From NCBI RefSeq assembly GCF_001641125.1, contig NZ_LWLP01000001.1:3537828-3601827 (forward strand): DNA of 64,000 nt, given 5' to 3'. Source of the stretch: Arthrobacter sp. OY3WO11 (lineage in GTDB: Bacteria > Actinomycetota > Actinomycetes > Actinomycetales > Micrococcaceae). Within the stretch, counting starts at the first letter, position 1. Each line of letters begins with the position of its first letter. Positions 56,248 through 64,000 of this stretch are shown here, one piece after another. The notes under the pieces were generated by a model, which saw nothing but the letters and a program-made list of their open reading frames with translations, ran no database searches and had not been told where the DNA came from. The position numbers were made by a program, and so were the translations under genes.

Positions 56248-57708
56248 CTAGTTGTAGAGCGCGTGCTTCGGTTCGTTGGCCTTGACCTTCTGCCAGCCGA
56301 GCCACAGGAGCAGCGCGAAGAACGGGATGGTGGCCAGGGTCCACAGGCCCAGGTGGAACACATCACCGGTCTTGCTGGTCATGGTGTCGAAGCCGATCAG
56401 TACCGTGATGGCCAAGAGGGCAATCAGGCCGGCCCAGCTGCTGGCAGCGCCGCCCGGCGCGGGCAGGGATGAGACATTGCCCTTCTTCTTGCGCAGCGCG
56501 ATCTGGCTGGCGAAGATGGCGCCCCAGGTGAAGATTACGCCGATGGATGCTGAGTTCAGCGCGAGGTCGAAGGCGTGCGAGCCGCCCAGCCAGATGTTGA
56601 GCATGATGCCCACGAGGTAGACCGCTCCGATGGCCAGGATGGCGGCGTACGGCACGTGGTTCTTGGACATCCTGGTCAGCCATGCCGGTGCATGCCCGTT
56701 GTTGGCCATGGTCCGGAAGATACGGCCGATGGAGTACAGGCCGGAGTTGCAGGAGGACAGCGCGGCGGTAATGACGATCATGTTCATGGCATCGCCCATC
56801 CAGCCGAGGCCCATCTGGCCGAACACGGTAACGAACGGCGAGGTGCCGGCCACGTACTGGTCCGAGGGCAGCAGCATGGCCAGGAGGGTCACGGAGCCGA
56901 CGTAGAACACCACAATGCGGAAGACGACGGCGCGGATCGCCTTGGGCACTTCCTTGGCCGGGTCCTGCATTTCGCCGGCCGTGATGCCCACCAGCTCAAT
57001 GCCGTTGTAGGCGAAGATCACGGCGTTGAGGACCAGGATCATCACCAGGGCACCCTTGGGGAACATTCCGCCTTCGGCTGCGAAGAGGTTGCTGACCGAT
57101 GCGTTGCCGTCGCCCACCTGGGCGTTGGTGATGACCATGAAGGTGCCCACGGCCAGGAAGATCACAATGGCGCCCACCTTGAGGCAGGAGGCCCAGAATT
57201 CGAACTCGCCGAACGCCTTGACGCTCATGAGGTTGACGCCCACCAGCAGCAGCAGCGCGGCGATGGCGGACAGTTCAACCGGCACGTTGGGGAAGAAGAA
57301 CTGGAAGTACAGGCCGATGGCGATCAGCTCTGCAATGCCGGTCATGGCCCAGTTGATGAAGTACATCCAGCCGGACAGGTACGCGCCCTTTTTGCCGAAC
57401 ATTTCGCCGGCGTAGCTCACGAACGAACCCGATGTCTGGCGGTACATGATGAGTTCGCCCAGGGCGCGCATCAGCAGGTAGGCGATGACACCGGCGATGG
57501 CGTAGGAGAAGATCAGGGCCGGGCCTGTGGAGGCCAGGCGGCCGCCGGCACCCATGAAGAGGCCGACGCCGATGGCGCCGCCCATGGCGATCATGGTGAC
57601 CTGGCGCCCGCTCAGGGATTTTTTGTAGCCCTCGGCGCTGAGGGTGGGGTCGACGGCGGCGGATGGTGCCGTGCGGTTCTGGAGATCTGTGGGGGTACTT
57701 TGAGGCAC
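56248..57708 (-). CDS. Amino acid permease (APC superfamily, AAT family)
   Basis: A 486-residue, 12-helix proton-coupled amino acid importer. The family signature GGAIGVGLFMGAGGRLASTGPALIFSYAIAG opens the first two helices. YAGEMFGKKGAYLSGWMYF and the YNGIELVGITAGEMQDPAKEVPKAI loop follow. It is most similar in style to AnsP/CycA-type carriers of asparagine or of alanine/serine/glycine; specificity cannot be decided. The start is a GTG with AAGGAACA upstream. Single gene with a 174-base upstream gap in which no clear operator was found. Confidence 0.9.
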   Translation of the reverse strand: MPQSTPTDLQNRTAPSAAVDPTLSAEGYKKSLSGRQVTMIAMGGAIGVGLFMGAGGRLASTGPALIFSYAIAGVIAYLLMRALGELIMYRQTSGSFVSYAGEMFGKKGAYLSGWMYFINWAMTGIAELIAIGLYFQFFFPNVPVELSAIAALLLLVGVNLMSVKAFGEFEFWASCLKVGAIVIFLAVGTFMVITNAQVGDGNASVSNLFAAEGGMFPKGALVMILVLNAVIFAYNGIELVGITAGEMQDPAKEVPKAIRAVVFRIVVFYVGSVTLLAMLLPSDQYVAGTSPFVTVFGQMGLGWMGDAMNMIVITAALSSCNSGLYSIGRIFRTMANNGHAPAWLTRMSKNHVPYAAILAIGAVYLVGIMLNIWLGGSHAFDLALNSASIGVIFTWGAIFASQIALRKKKGNVSSLPAPGGAASSWAGLIALLAITVLIGFDTMTSKTGDVFHLGLWTLATIPFFALLLWLGWQKVKANEPKHALYN

Positions 57709-57882
57709 AACTGTTCCTTGTGGGTTGGGGGGTTGGCCGCATCCGGAGCACGCATGATTCCGCCCACAAATTCGGGTATCTGCCTCATGGGCATCCGAAT
57801 GTGAGCGGAATCTCTCGTGGCGCCGAAGCTTCGCGCGGCTTGTCTATCTTACAAGACCCGCTGGAGTGCTACGTGACCCGCA

Positions 57883-58218
57883 CTACACCTGCCCGTTCTC
57901 GAGCACCAGGTTCCGCTCATCGTCCACGCTCACGCGGTAGGCCCGCAGCGGTTCGGCGCCGGTGGTGGAGCAGCCGCTGGTGAGGTCGAACGCGTGCTGG
58001 TGCAGCGGGCAGATCACCTGCTGGCGGTCGATGGTGCCGTCCGCGATGGGGCCGCCACGGTGCGGGCAGGCCGCTGCGAGCGCCCGCACGGTGCCATCCC
58101 GGAGCCGGAACACGGCCACCTGTTCACCGCCCACCGCGAAGGCCCGGCCCTCGCCCAGTGGGATCTGGTCCACGGGGCCAAGGATGCGGGACGTTGTGCC
58201 TGGTCCCGGGACGCTCAT
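57883..58218 (-). CDS. nirD: Nitrite reductase small subunit NirD (Rieske-type)
   Basis: A 111-residue Rieske-fold protein. The [2Fe-2S] ligands are visible in CPHRGGPIADG and CPLHQHAFDLTSG (two Cys, two His). It is the small subunit of assimilatory NAD(P)H nitrite reductase and helps deliver electrons to the siroheme subunit. The ATG at 58218 overlaps the nirB stop by four bases. The ATG is preferred over an upstream in-frame start because it matches the domain start and the coupling pattern. Last gene of the nir operon. Confidence 0.92.
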   Translation of the reverse strand: MSVPGPGTTSRILGPVDQIPLGEGRAFAVGGEQVAVFRLRDGTVRALAAACPHRGGPIADGTIDRQQVICPLHQHAFDLTSGCSTTGAEPLRAYRVSVDDERNLVLENGQV

Positions 58219-60743
58219 TGGACCGGCACCTGCGGAAGGACCGTCAGCGGCAGCGAAGTCCTGAACTGGCCGGGCGTCTGCGGATCCGCGCGTTCGCTCC
58301 ACGGATCCACGTAGCTGTCCACGGACGCCTGCATCGCGGCATCCAGCTGCGCCGCGATTCCCTGGGCGTCCTCCACGATCACCGCGCGGAGGTGCTCGAT
58401 GCCCACCCGGGGCACAAACGCGTAGGTCCGCTCCAGCCAGTTCGCGTGTTCGCGGTAGTACTGCATGAAGCGTCCGGTGAGGACCGTCACCTCTTCCGGA
58501 TCGTCAACGGTGGCCAGGAGGTCGCCCTTGCGGATGTGGGCACCGGCCGCTCCGCCCACGTAGATTTCCCAGCGGCCGCCCTCCACGGCCACCACGCCCA
58601 CGTCCTTCACCAGGGATTCCGCGCAGTTACGGGGGCAGCCGGAGACGGCGAGCTTTAGCTTCGCCGGCGACTCGATGCCCTGGAACCGGGATTCGATCTC
58701 GATGCCCAGCTTGGTGGAGTCCCCCGTGCCGTAACGGCAGAAGTCCTTGCCAACACAGGTCTTCACGGTGCGGAAGCTTTTGCCGTAGGCGTACCCGGAC
58801 GGCATGTCCAGATCGGCCCAGACCTGCGGCAGGTCCTCTTTGGGGATGCCCAGCAGGTCGATCCGCTGGCCGCCGGTGAGCTTGATCAGCGGCACGTTGT
58901 GCTTCTCGGCCACATCCGCGATCCGGCGCAGCTGCTGCACGGAGGTGACCCCGCCCTTCATCTGCGGCACCACGGAGAACGTGCCGTCCCGCTGAATGTT
59001 GGCGTGCACCCTGTCATTGATGAAGCGGGCATCGCGTTCGTCGATGTACTGGTCCGCGAGCATCATCTTGAGCAGGGACGCCAGGCCCATTTTGGACTTC
59101 GCGTCCTCGGCGCCGCCCGGGGCCAGCGCCTGGAATACGGCCGAAACGGAACGGAGCCCGCGTTTGCGGATCTCTGCCATCAACGCGGCCTTGTCCAGGG
59201 GAATGCCCGGTACGTAGTAGGTGGCGGCAGGGTCCTCTTCCACGGCCCCGTCCGCCGCCCACTCCACCACCTGCTTCACCAGGAGCTTGCACGAGCCGCA
59301 GCCCTTCCCGGCCCGGGTGGCGTCCATGGCGCCGGACACCGAGGTGCAGCCGCCCTTCACGGCCGCGGCCAGGTCCTTCTTGCTGACACCGTTGCAGTTG
59401 CAGACCTGGGCGTCGTCATCCAGTTCTGCCACGCCTACTTCCGCCCCGGGCGTGCCGAGATCGAACATGAGGCTCAGCCGTTCCTCGGGCAAGGGCAGGC
59501 CGCGGTCAAAAGCCTGGGTCAGGAAGGCCACCTTCCGGCTGTCGCCCAGGAGGGTGGCGCCCACCATCTTGTTGTCTCGGACCACGATGGACTTGAAGAC
59601 CCCGCGGCTGGGTTCGGAGAAGACGATGTGCTCGTCGGTGTCGAGCTCCGGCCCCTGCAGGCCCATGGAGGCGACCTCCACCCCTGCCACCTTGAGTTTG
59701 GTGGCGGTCCGCGACCCCAGGTACGCGGCGCTGGTATCCGCGCCGGTCACATGGCTTGCCAGCACCACCGCCTGTTCCCACAGCGGTGCCACCAGACCGT
59801 ACACCTCACCGCGGTGCTGGACGCACTCCCCCACGGCGTAGATGTGGTCCTCGTCCTGCACGCGCAGCCGGTCATCCACCACGATGGCCCGCTCCACCGG
59901 CAGTCCGCTGAGGACGGCCAGATCCACGTTGGGCCGGATCCCGGCTGCCACCACCACCATGTCGCACTGGATGTCGGGGCGGTCGCGGAGGCTGACGCCG
60001 GCCACCCTGTCCCTGCCGAGCACTGCCGTGGTCCGGCAGCCCGTCAGTACCCCGATGCCCAGGCCCTCCACGCTCCGGCGGAGCACCGCACCGCCGTCGG
60101 GCCCCATCTGCGCGCTCATCAGGTGGCTGCCCGAGTGGACCACGTCCACCCCCAGCCCGAAGCTGCGCAGCCCGGCGGCGGCCTCCAGCCCCAGGAGGCC
60201 CCCGCCGACCACCACGGCATGCCGGTGGTGGTCGTGCCGGGCGTGCTCGGCCATCTTGCGGGTGTCATCGATGGTGCGGAAGCCGAAGACGCCCGGCTTG
60301 ACCGAGCCGCCTGGCGTGTAGAGGCCGTCCATCGGGGGCAGGTGCGGCCGGCTGCCCGTGGCGATGATCAGGGTGTCGTAGGGCGTTACCCGGCCGTCGC
60401 TGGAAAACACGTGCTTGGCGAACCGGTCGACCCTGTCCGCACGGACCCCCGCGTGGAGCGTGATGCCGTTGTCCTCATACCAGGACAGCGGGTTGAGGAA
60501 GATGTCCTTATCGCTTTCCTCGCCGGAGAGGACATGGCTGAGCATGATCCGGTTGTAGTTGCCGTAGGGCTCGTCCCCGAACATGGTGATGCTGAACTGC
60601 TCGGCCCCGCCCCTGGCCAGGATTTCCTCCACGGCGCGGGCTCCGGCCATCCCGTTCCCGATGACCACCAGGCGCCGGCGGCTGTCCTGGCTGCGTGCCC
60701 GGCGGCCCGGCCGGGTTTGGGCCCGTTCGGCCACGCTGGTCAT
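58215..60743 (-). CDS. nirB: Assimilatory nitrite reductase large subunit NirB
   Basis: An 842-residue flavo-siroheme enzyme reducing nitrite to ammonium with NAD(P)H. Domains in order: FAD/NAD-binding oxidoreductase (about 20-420; LVVIGNGMAGARAVEEIL), BFD-like [2Fe-2S] domain (CNCNGVSKKDL, then GCGSCKLLV, about 445-495), and ferredoxin-like plus siroheme/[4Fe-4S] domains (about 550-800; KTCVGKDFCRYG and SGCPRNCAESLVKDVG ligands). The ATG at 60743 overlaps the stop of the small upstream gene by one base; a longer frame is opposite other sequence. No nitrate reductase gene is in the window. Confidence 0.95.
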   Translation of the reverse strand: MTSVAERAQTRPGRRARSQDSRRRLVVIGNGMAGARAVEEILARGGAEQFSITMFGDEPYGNYNRIMLSHVLSGEESDKDIFLNPLSWYEDNGITLHAGVRADRVDRFAKHVFSSDGRVTPYDTLIIATGSRPHLPPMDGLYTPGGSVKPGVFGFRTIDDTRKMAEHARHDHHRHAVVVGGGLLGLEAAAGLRSFGLGVDVVHSGSHLMSAQMGPDGGAVLRRSVEGLGIGVLTGCRTTAVLGRDRVAGVSLRDRPDIQCDMVVVAAGIRPNVDLAVLSGLPVERAIVVDDRLRVQDEDHIYAVGECVQHRGEVYGLVAPLWEQAVVLASHVTGADTSAAYLGSRTATKLKVAGVEVASMGLQGPELDTDEHIVFSEPSRGVFKSIVVRDNKMVGATLLGDSRKVAFLTQAFDRGLPLPEERLSLMFDLGTPGAEVGVAELDDDAQVCNCNGVSKKDLAAAVKGGCTSVSGAMDATRAGKGCGSCKLLVKQVVEWAADGAVEEDPAATYYVPGIPLDKAALMAEIRKRGLRSVSAVFQALAPGGAEDAKSKMGLASLLKMMLADQYIDERDARFINDRVHANIQRDGTFSVVPQMKGGVTSVQQLRRIADVAEKHNVPLIKLTGGQRIDLLGIPKEDLPQVWADLDMPSGYAYGKSFRTVKTCVGKDFCRYGTGDSTKLGIEIESRFQGIESPAKLKLAVSGCPRNCAESLVKDVGVVAVEGGRWEIYVGGAAGAHIRKGDLLATVDDPEEVTVLTGRFMQYYREHANWLERTYAFVPRVGIEHLRAVIVEDAQGIAAQLDAAMQASVDSYVDPWSERADPQTPGQFRTSLPLTVLPQVPVQ

Positions 60744-61090
60744 CAGTGCTCCACCATGCCCAGGTCGATCACCACGGTGCCGGTGACGCCCTCCGGCGCC
60801 GCCAGGTACAGCTCGATGGCCGAGCCGCCCTCGATGTCCTCCACCACCCGCAGCGGGACGTGGACGTCGCCCTTGGCGCCGATGGGGAAATACCGCATGG
60901 GCACGCCATTGCGCATCAGCACCACAGCGATCAGTTCGCCGCTGGAGTTGCCGCCGCGGAAGTACAGCGCCTGGTTGACGACGCCGTCCGGGACATAGTG
61001 CGAGAGCTCGCTGTGCAGGGGCACAGGTTTCTCCATCCCCACACCCTGGAAGTGGTAGATGCCCTGCATGAAAAGGTTCCTGGTGATCAC
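60743..61090 (-). CDS. Small conserved protein upstream of nirB
   Basis: A 115-residue protein, beta-rich by residue pattern (YFRGGNSSGELIAVVLMRNGVPMRYFPIGAKGDVHVPLRV, then GSAIELYLAAPEGVTGTVVIDLGMVEH), with no signal or metal-ligand cysteines. It is the first gene of the nir operon and its TGA overlaps the nirB ATG by one base. That tight coupling suggests a role in nitrite reductase assembly or activity. I do not recognise a named family. The GTG start has AAAGGA eight bases upstream; an internal ATG seven codons later is possible. Confidence 0.72.
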   Translation of the reverse strand: MITRNLFMQGIYHFQGVGMEKPVPLHSELSHYVPDGVVNQALYFRGGNSSGELIAVVLMRNGVPMRYFPIGAKGDVHVPLRVVEDIEGGSAIELYLAAPEGVTGTVVIDLGMVEH

Positions 61091-61214
61091 GGGCAGATCC
61101 TTTCGGCCGGCGGAACGACGAGCATGGCCCTATCTTCCGCCGCCGATGTTTCCGCCTGCCGGTCCCCCGGTAAAGACTGCTTAACGCAAACCTCACCGGT
61201 TCCCAGGCTTCCTC

Positions 61215-62951
61215 CTAAACGGGCGCGAGCACGCCCTTGTCCATGGAGTACCTGGTCCAATGTCCGACGGCGGTGTTCCCGGCACGGGTGCCTTCCGGGC
61301 CGGCCTCACCACGGCTCCGCCGCGCGCACGCGGCGAACCATTCCCGCAGGGCACGGTCGTGGCTGACCATCACCAAGGTCCCGGCGAATCCAGCGAGCGC
61401 CGCCTCCAGCTGTTCCACCAGCACGGGCGCCAGGTGGTTGGTGGGTTCATCCACGATCAGGGTGCCGTAGCCGCCCAGCAGCAGCCGGGCCAGGGCCAGC
61501 CTTCGCTGCTGGCCGGCGGACAGGCTGCCCACGGGCACGTGGAACTCGCTGGTGCGGAAGAGGCCGAGGCGGAGGAGGGCCTCGGCGTGCTCGTCAATGT
61601 TGCCGCCGAGGCCTGCGGCGAAGGCCGGCAGCAGGCGCAGGGAGGGCCGTTGCGGCAGCTCCAGTTCCTGCTGCAGGTAGCCGACGCGTTCGGGCCGCGT
61701 GATGGAGCCGGCAGCCGGTTCCAGGGTTCCGGCAAGGATGGAGAGCAGCGTGGATTTACCCGCGCCGTTGGGCCCGGTGATCAGGATCTTCTCGCCGGCG
61801 CCCGCCTTGAAGTCGGTGATTCCCAGCCGGCCGGGCACGCTCACCCCGCGCACAGCCAGCACTGGCGCACCATCCTGCGCTGCCCCGGAAGGCGCAACGC
61901 CGGACGCGGCAGCCCTGGACTCTCCAGCATCCGGGTCCGCGGCCAGATCGACGTTCAGCCGCAAGGGCACCGGCGGCCGGTCCACCGGGCTGGCTTCGAG
62001 CCGGCGCAGGCGTTCCTGTGCGTTCCGGACCTGGCTGCTGGCGGCCTTCTGCCAGGTGCCCGCCTTGAAGTCGAAGCCCATCTTGTCGCCGTCGCGCTTG
62101 CGGCCGTACCCCATGGTCCCCGCAACAGTCTCTGCCTGCCGCTTTTCGGACTCCATCGAATCAATCCAGGTGTGGTACTGCTGGACCCAGCGCGCGCGTT
62201 CGGCTGCCTTCTCCCGGAGGTAGCCGTCGTAGCCGTTGCCGTAGCGGGTCACGGCGCGGCGCTCGGCATCAACTTCGATGATGGTGCTGGCCACCTTGCG
62301 CAGGAGCACCCTGTCATGGGACACCACCACCACGGTGCCGCGGTGGGCCGCCAGCCGGTCCTCCAGCCAGGCCGTTCCGCGGGCGTCCAGGTGGTTGGTG
62401 GGTTCGTCCAGGAGCAGGATGTCCGCAGGGTCGGCCAGGACACAGGCCAAGGCCACCCGCTCCTGCTCCCCGCCGGACAGCGATCCCAGCACCCGGTTCC
62501 GGTCCAGGCCGCCCAGGCCCAGCCGGTCCAGCGCAGCCTCCACCCGGGACTCGGCTGCGTAGCCTTCGCGAAGCTGGTACTCCGTCTGGAGCCTGCCGTA
62601 GGTTTCCAGCTCGTCGTCGTCGGCGTCGGCCAGCCCTGCCTCCAGCCGGTCGAGCTCCGCTTCGATGGCGCGCAGGGCGGCCAGGGAAGCGTCGACGGCG
62701 GCACCCACGGTGAAGGATTCCGGCAGGCCATGGGCCTGGGCGAGGTAGCCCACCCGGCCCTGGAGTGCCGCCGTACCGTCGTCGGGGGTTTCGAGGCCGG
62801 CCAGGAGGCGCAGCAGGGTGGATTTGCCGGCTCCGTTTTCGCCGACAACGGCCACGTGTTCGCCGGGGGTGATGGCCAGGGTGATGCCGTCCAGCAGCAG
62901 GCGGTCGCCATAGCCGTGGGAGACGCCGGAAAGGGTCAGGTGTTCAGTCAA
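61215..62951 (-). CDS. ABC-F family ATP-binding protein
   Basis: A 578-residue soluble protein with two ABC ATPase domains and no membrane part. Domain 1 has Walker A GENGAGKSTLL, signature LSGGEQERVALA and Walker B DILLLDEPTNHLD. Domain 2 has GPNGAGKSTLLS, LSAGQQRRLALARLL and LIVDEPTNHLAP. The linker (about 245-340) is the charged ABC-F interdomain helix region. ABC-F proteins act on the ribosome, as translation factors or antibiotic-resistance proteins of the MLS/TlrC type; which one cannot be told. The start is a TTG at 62951 with GAGGAC upstream. Confidence 0.9.
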   Translation of the reverse strand: MTEHLTLSGVSHGYGDRLLLDGITLAITPGEHVAVVGENGAGKSTLLRLLAGLETPDDGTAALQGRVGYLAQAHGLPESFTVGAAVDASLAALRAIEAELDRLEAGLADADDDELETYGRLQTEYQLREGYAAESRVEAALDRLGLGGLDRNRVLGSLSGGEQERVALACVLADPADILLLDEPTNHLDARGTAWLEDRLAAHRGTVVVVSHDRVLLRKVASTIIEVDAERRAVTRYGNGYDGYLREKAAERARWVQQYHTWIDSMESEKRQAETVAGTMGYGRKRDGDKMGFDFKAGTWQKAASSQVRNAQERLRRLEASPVDRPPVPLRLNVDLAADPDAGESRAAASGVAPSGAAQDGAPVLAVRGVSVPGRLGITDFKAGAGEKILITGPNGAGKSTLLSILAGTLEPAAGSITRPERVGYLQQELELPQRPSLRLLPAFAAGLGGNIDEHAEALLRLGLFRTSEFHVPVGSLSAGQQRRLALARLLLGGYGTLIVDEPTNHLAPVLVEQLEAALAGFAGTLVMVSHDRALREWFAACARRSRGEAGPEGTRAGNTAVGHWTRYSMDKGVLAPV

Positions 62952-63135
62952 GGGAAGTCCTCGCAAAGTTCCGCAGTGTGGCCGCGGGGTGGACCGGATT
63001 TTTCCGGTCCCCAACGGCGGCCCTGGATTCGGGAAGGCAGCCCGGCATGGCCGGCTGCTGGCTAGGACTTCATCGCTCCAGCCTGCCCGCCGCGGGTGGC
63101 CGAGTCAAGCGGTGGCGAGTCAAGCGGAAACCGGG

Positions 63136-64000
63136 TCAGGCGGCGGCGAGCACGGCGGCCCTCCTGCGCCGCGCCTTGGCCAGCCGGGTACCGATCAGTC
63201 CCTGCCGCGGACTGAAGAGGTAGACGACGGCGAAGACCACGCCCTGCGTGAGCACCACCATGGCGCCGGAGGCTGTGTCCAGGTAATAGCTGAGGTAGAT
63301 GCCGGCGATGGAGCAGACCGCCGAGACCACCGGTGCGATGACCAGCATCCGCGAGAACCGGTCCGTCAGCAGGTAGGCCGTGGCACCGGGGATGATCAGC
63401 ATGGCCACCACCAGCACCACGCCCACGGTCTGCAGCGCCACCACGGAAGTCAGGGCAAGCAGGCCCAGCAGCAGTGCCCCCAGCCTTTGGGGCGACAACC
63501 CGATGGCGTGCGCGTGGGTGGGGTCGAACGCGTAGAGCGTGAGGTCCCGCCGCTTGAGGATCAGGATGGCGAAGGCCACGACGCCCAGCACCAGGACCTG
63601 GATCAGGTCCGGAATGCTGACGCCCAGAAGGTTGCCGAAGATGATGTGGTTCAGGTCCGTCTGGCTGGGGGTGACGGAGATCAGCACCAGGCCCAGGGCG
63701 AAGAGGGAGGAGAACACGATGCCGATCGCGGCGTCCTCCTTCACCCGGCTGGTGTTGCGGACCACTCCGATCAGGGTCACGGCAATCAGGGCGAACACCA
63801 GCGCGCCCAGGGCGAAGGGGGCGCCCACGATGTACGCCAGCACGACGCCGGGCAGGACGGCATGCGAGACGGCGTCACCCATCAGGGACCAGCCGATCAG
63901 CACCAGCCAGCAGCTGAGCACTGCGCAGACGACGGCGGCGAGCGCGGTGGTGACGATGGCCCGGACCATGAAGTCATAGCCGAGGGGTTCGAGGAGCAGT
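63136..64000 (-). CDS. Metal ABC transporter permease (ZnuB/MntB/SitC type), 5' end beyond window
   Basis: An ABC-3 family membrane permease. At least eight hydrophobic segments are visible, with the family's WSLMGDAVSHAVLPGVVLAYIVG and the DPTHAHAIGLSPQRLGALLLGLLALTSVVALQTVGVVLVVAMLIIPGATAYLL stretch including the metal-path His residues. It imports Mn, Zn or Fe with an ATPase and a binding lipoprotein presumably encoded beyond the right edge. The frame is open to position 64000 (LLLEPLGYDFMVRAI), so the true start lies outside; an internal ATG is at 63969. The C-terminus is a basic tail. Confidence 0.9.
   Translation of the reverse strand, partial: LLLEPLGYDFMVRAIVTTALAAVVCAVLSCWLVLIGWSLMGDAVSHAVLPGVVLAYIVGAPFALGALVFALIAVTLIGVVRNTSRVKEDAAIGIVFSSLFALGLVLISVTPSQTDLNHIIFGNLLGVSIPDLIQVLVLGVVAFAILILKRRDLTLYAFDPTHAHAIGLSPQRLGALLLGLLALTSVVALQTVGVVLVVAMLIIPGATAYLLTDRFSRMLVIAPVVSAVCSIAGIYLSYYLDTASGAMVVLTQGVVFAVVYLFSPRQGLIGTRLAKARRRRAAVLAAA

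Noticed and set aside
58899..60998. 699-codon open frame on the plus strand opposite nirB
   Set aside because: The nirB frame has all cofactor motifs; the antisense translation is His/Gly/Arg-rich with no recognisable domain.
61260..63065. 601-codon open frame on the plus strand opposite the ABC-F gene
   Set aside because: It mirrors the codon bias of the ABC-F gene and has no domain or ribosome-binding site.

Overview
The window is chromosomal DNA from a high-GC Gram-positive actinomycete. Gene content (paa catabolic genes under a TetR-type operator, LCP cell-wall enzymes, an ANTAR regulator, class F sortase, DtxR-type iron box, ackA/pta pair, actinobacterial DUF families) and protein style point to the Micrococcaceae, most likely Arthrobacter or Pseudarthrobacter. 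This is an inference from family knowledge; no 16S or other marker is present. About 60 protein genes are supported, with no rRNA, tRNA, prophage or insertion sequence recognised.

Layout. 1-5.7 kb: start of an MFS exporter running off the left edge, two overlapping CNNM/CBS membrane proteins, a DUF2243 membrane protein, a GlsB-type stress protein and NhaA. 5.9-8.8 kb: a secreted CHRD-like protein, class F sortase, a lipoprotein and a PAS-ANTAR regulator. 8.95-12.95 kb: a copper block (CsoR-type operator, CopZ-like chaperone, CPH-type P-type ATPase, two His/Met-rich exported proteins). 13.1-20.3 kb: FAD monooxygenase, low-molecular-weight phosphatase, two LCP proteins, a frameshifted phoD and a HAAS/PadR pair. 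20.5-26.2 kb: phosphatase, nnrD, Hsp20, S9 peptidase, SRPBCC protein. 26.4-29.0 kb: an unusual A-T-acyltransferase fusion behind an iron box. 29.1-34.5 kb: small proteins, SQR-like oxidoreductase, ackA and pta.

34.8-52.2 kb holds phenylacetate degradation genes in scattered units: paaI-paaK, a TetR regulator, paaZ divergent from a thioesterase, and thiolase/enoyl-CoA hydratase/3-hydroxyacyl-CoA dehydrogenase. They are tied together by copies of one 22-bp operator (arms TTACCGAACG and CGTTCGGTAA). The ring epoxidase genes paaABCDE are not in the window. Interspersed are a metallo-beta-lactamase/dehydrogenase fusion, a trypsin-like PDZ protease that seems to start at AUA, a VOC protein, a phosphatase-protease pair and a lipase-like hydrolase. 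52.2-64 kb: pentapeptide and SRPBCC proteins, CsbD, DinB, an AbiEi/DUF559-like protein, an amino acid permease, assimilatory nitrite reductase (nirBD plus a small partner), an ABC-F ATPase and a metal ABC permease running off the right edge.

The most striking unexplained structure is in the non-coding DNA. There are three intergenic repeat families. Family A is a strict 32-nt-period array with core AGTGAGAGAGCGTC, at five loci and in both orientations. Family B is a roughly 62-bp hairpin at three loci. Family C is a palindrome whose two copies bracket the AbiEi/DUF559-like gene. A and B copies reach the ends of neighbouring genes and in two cases supply their stop codons.
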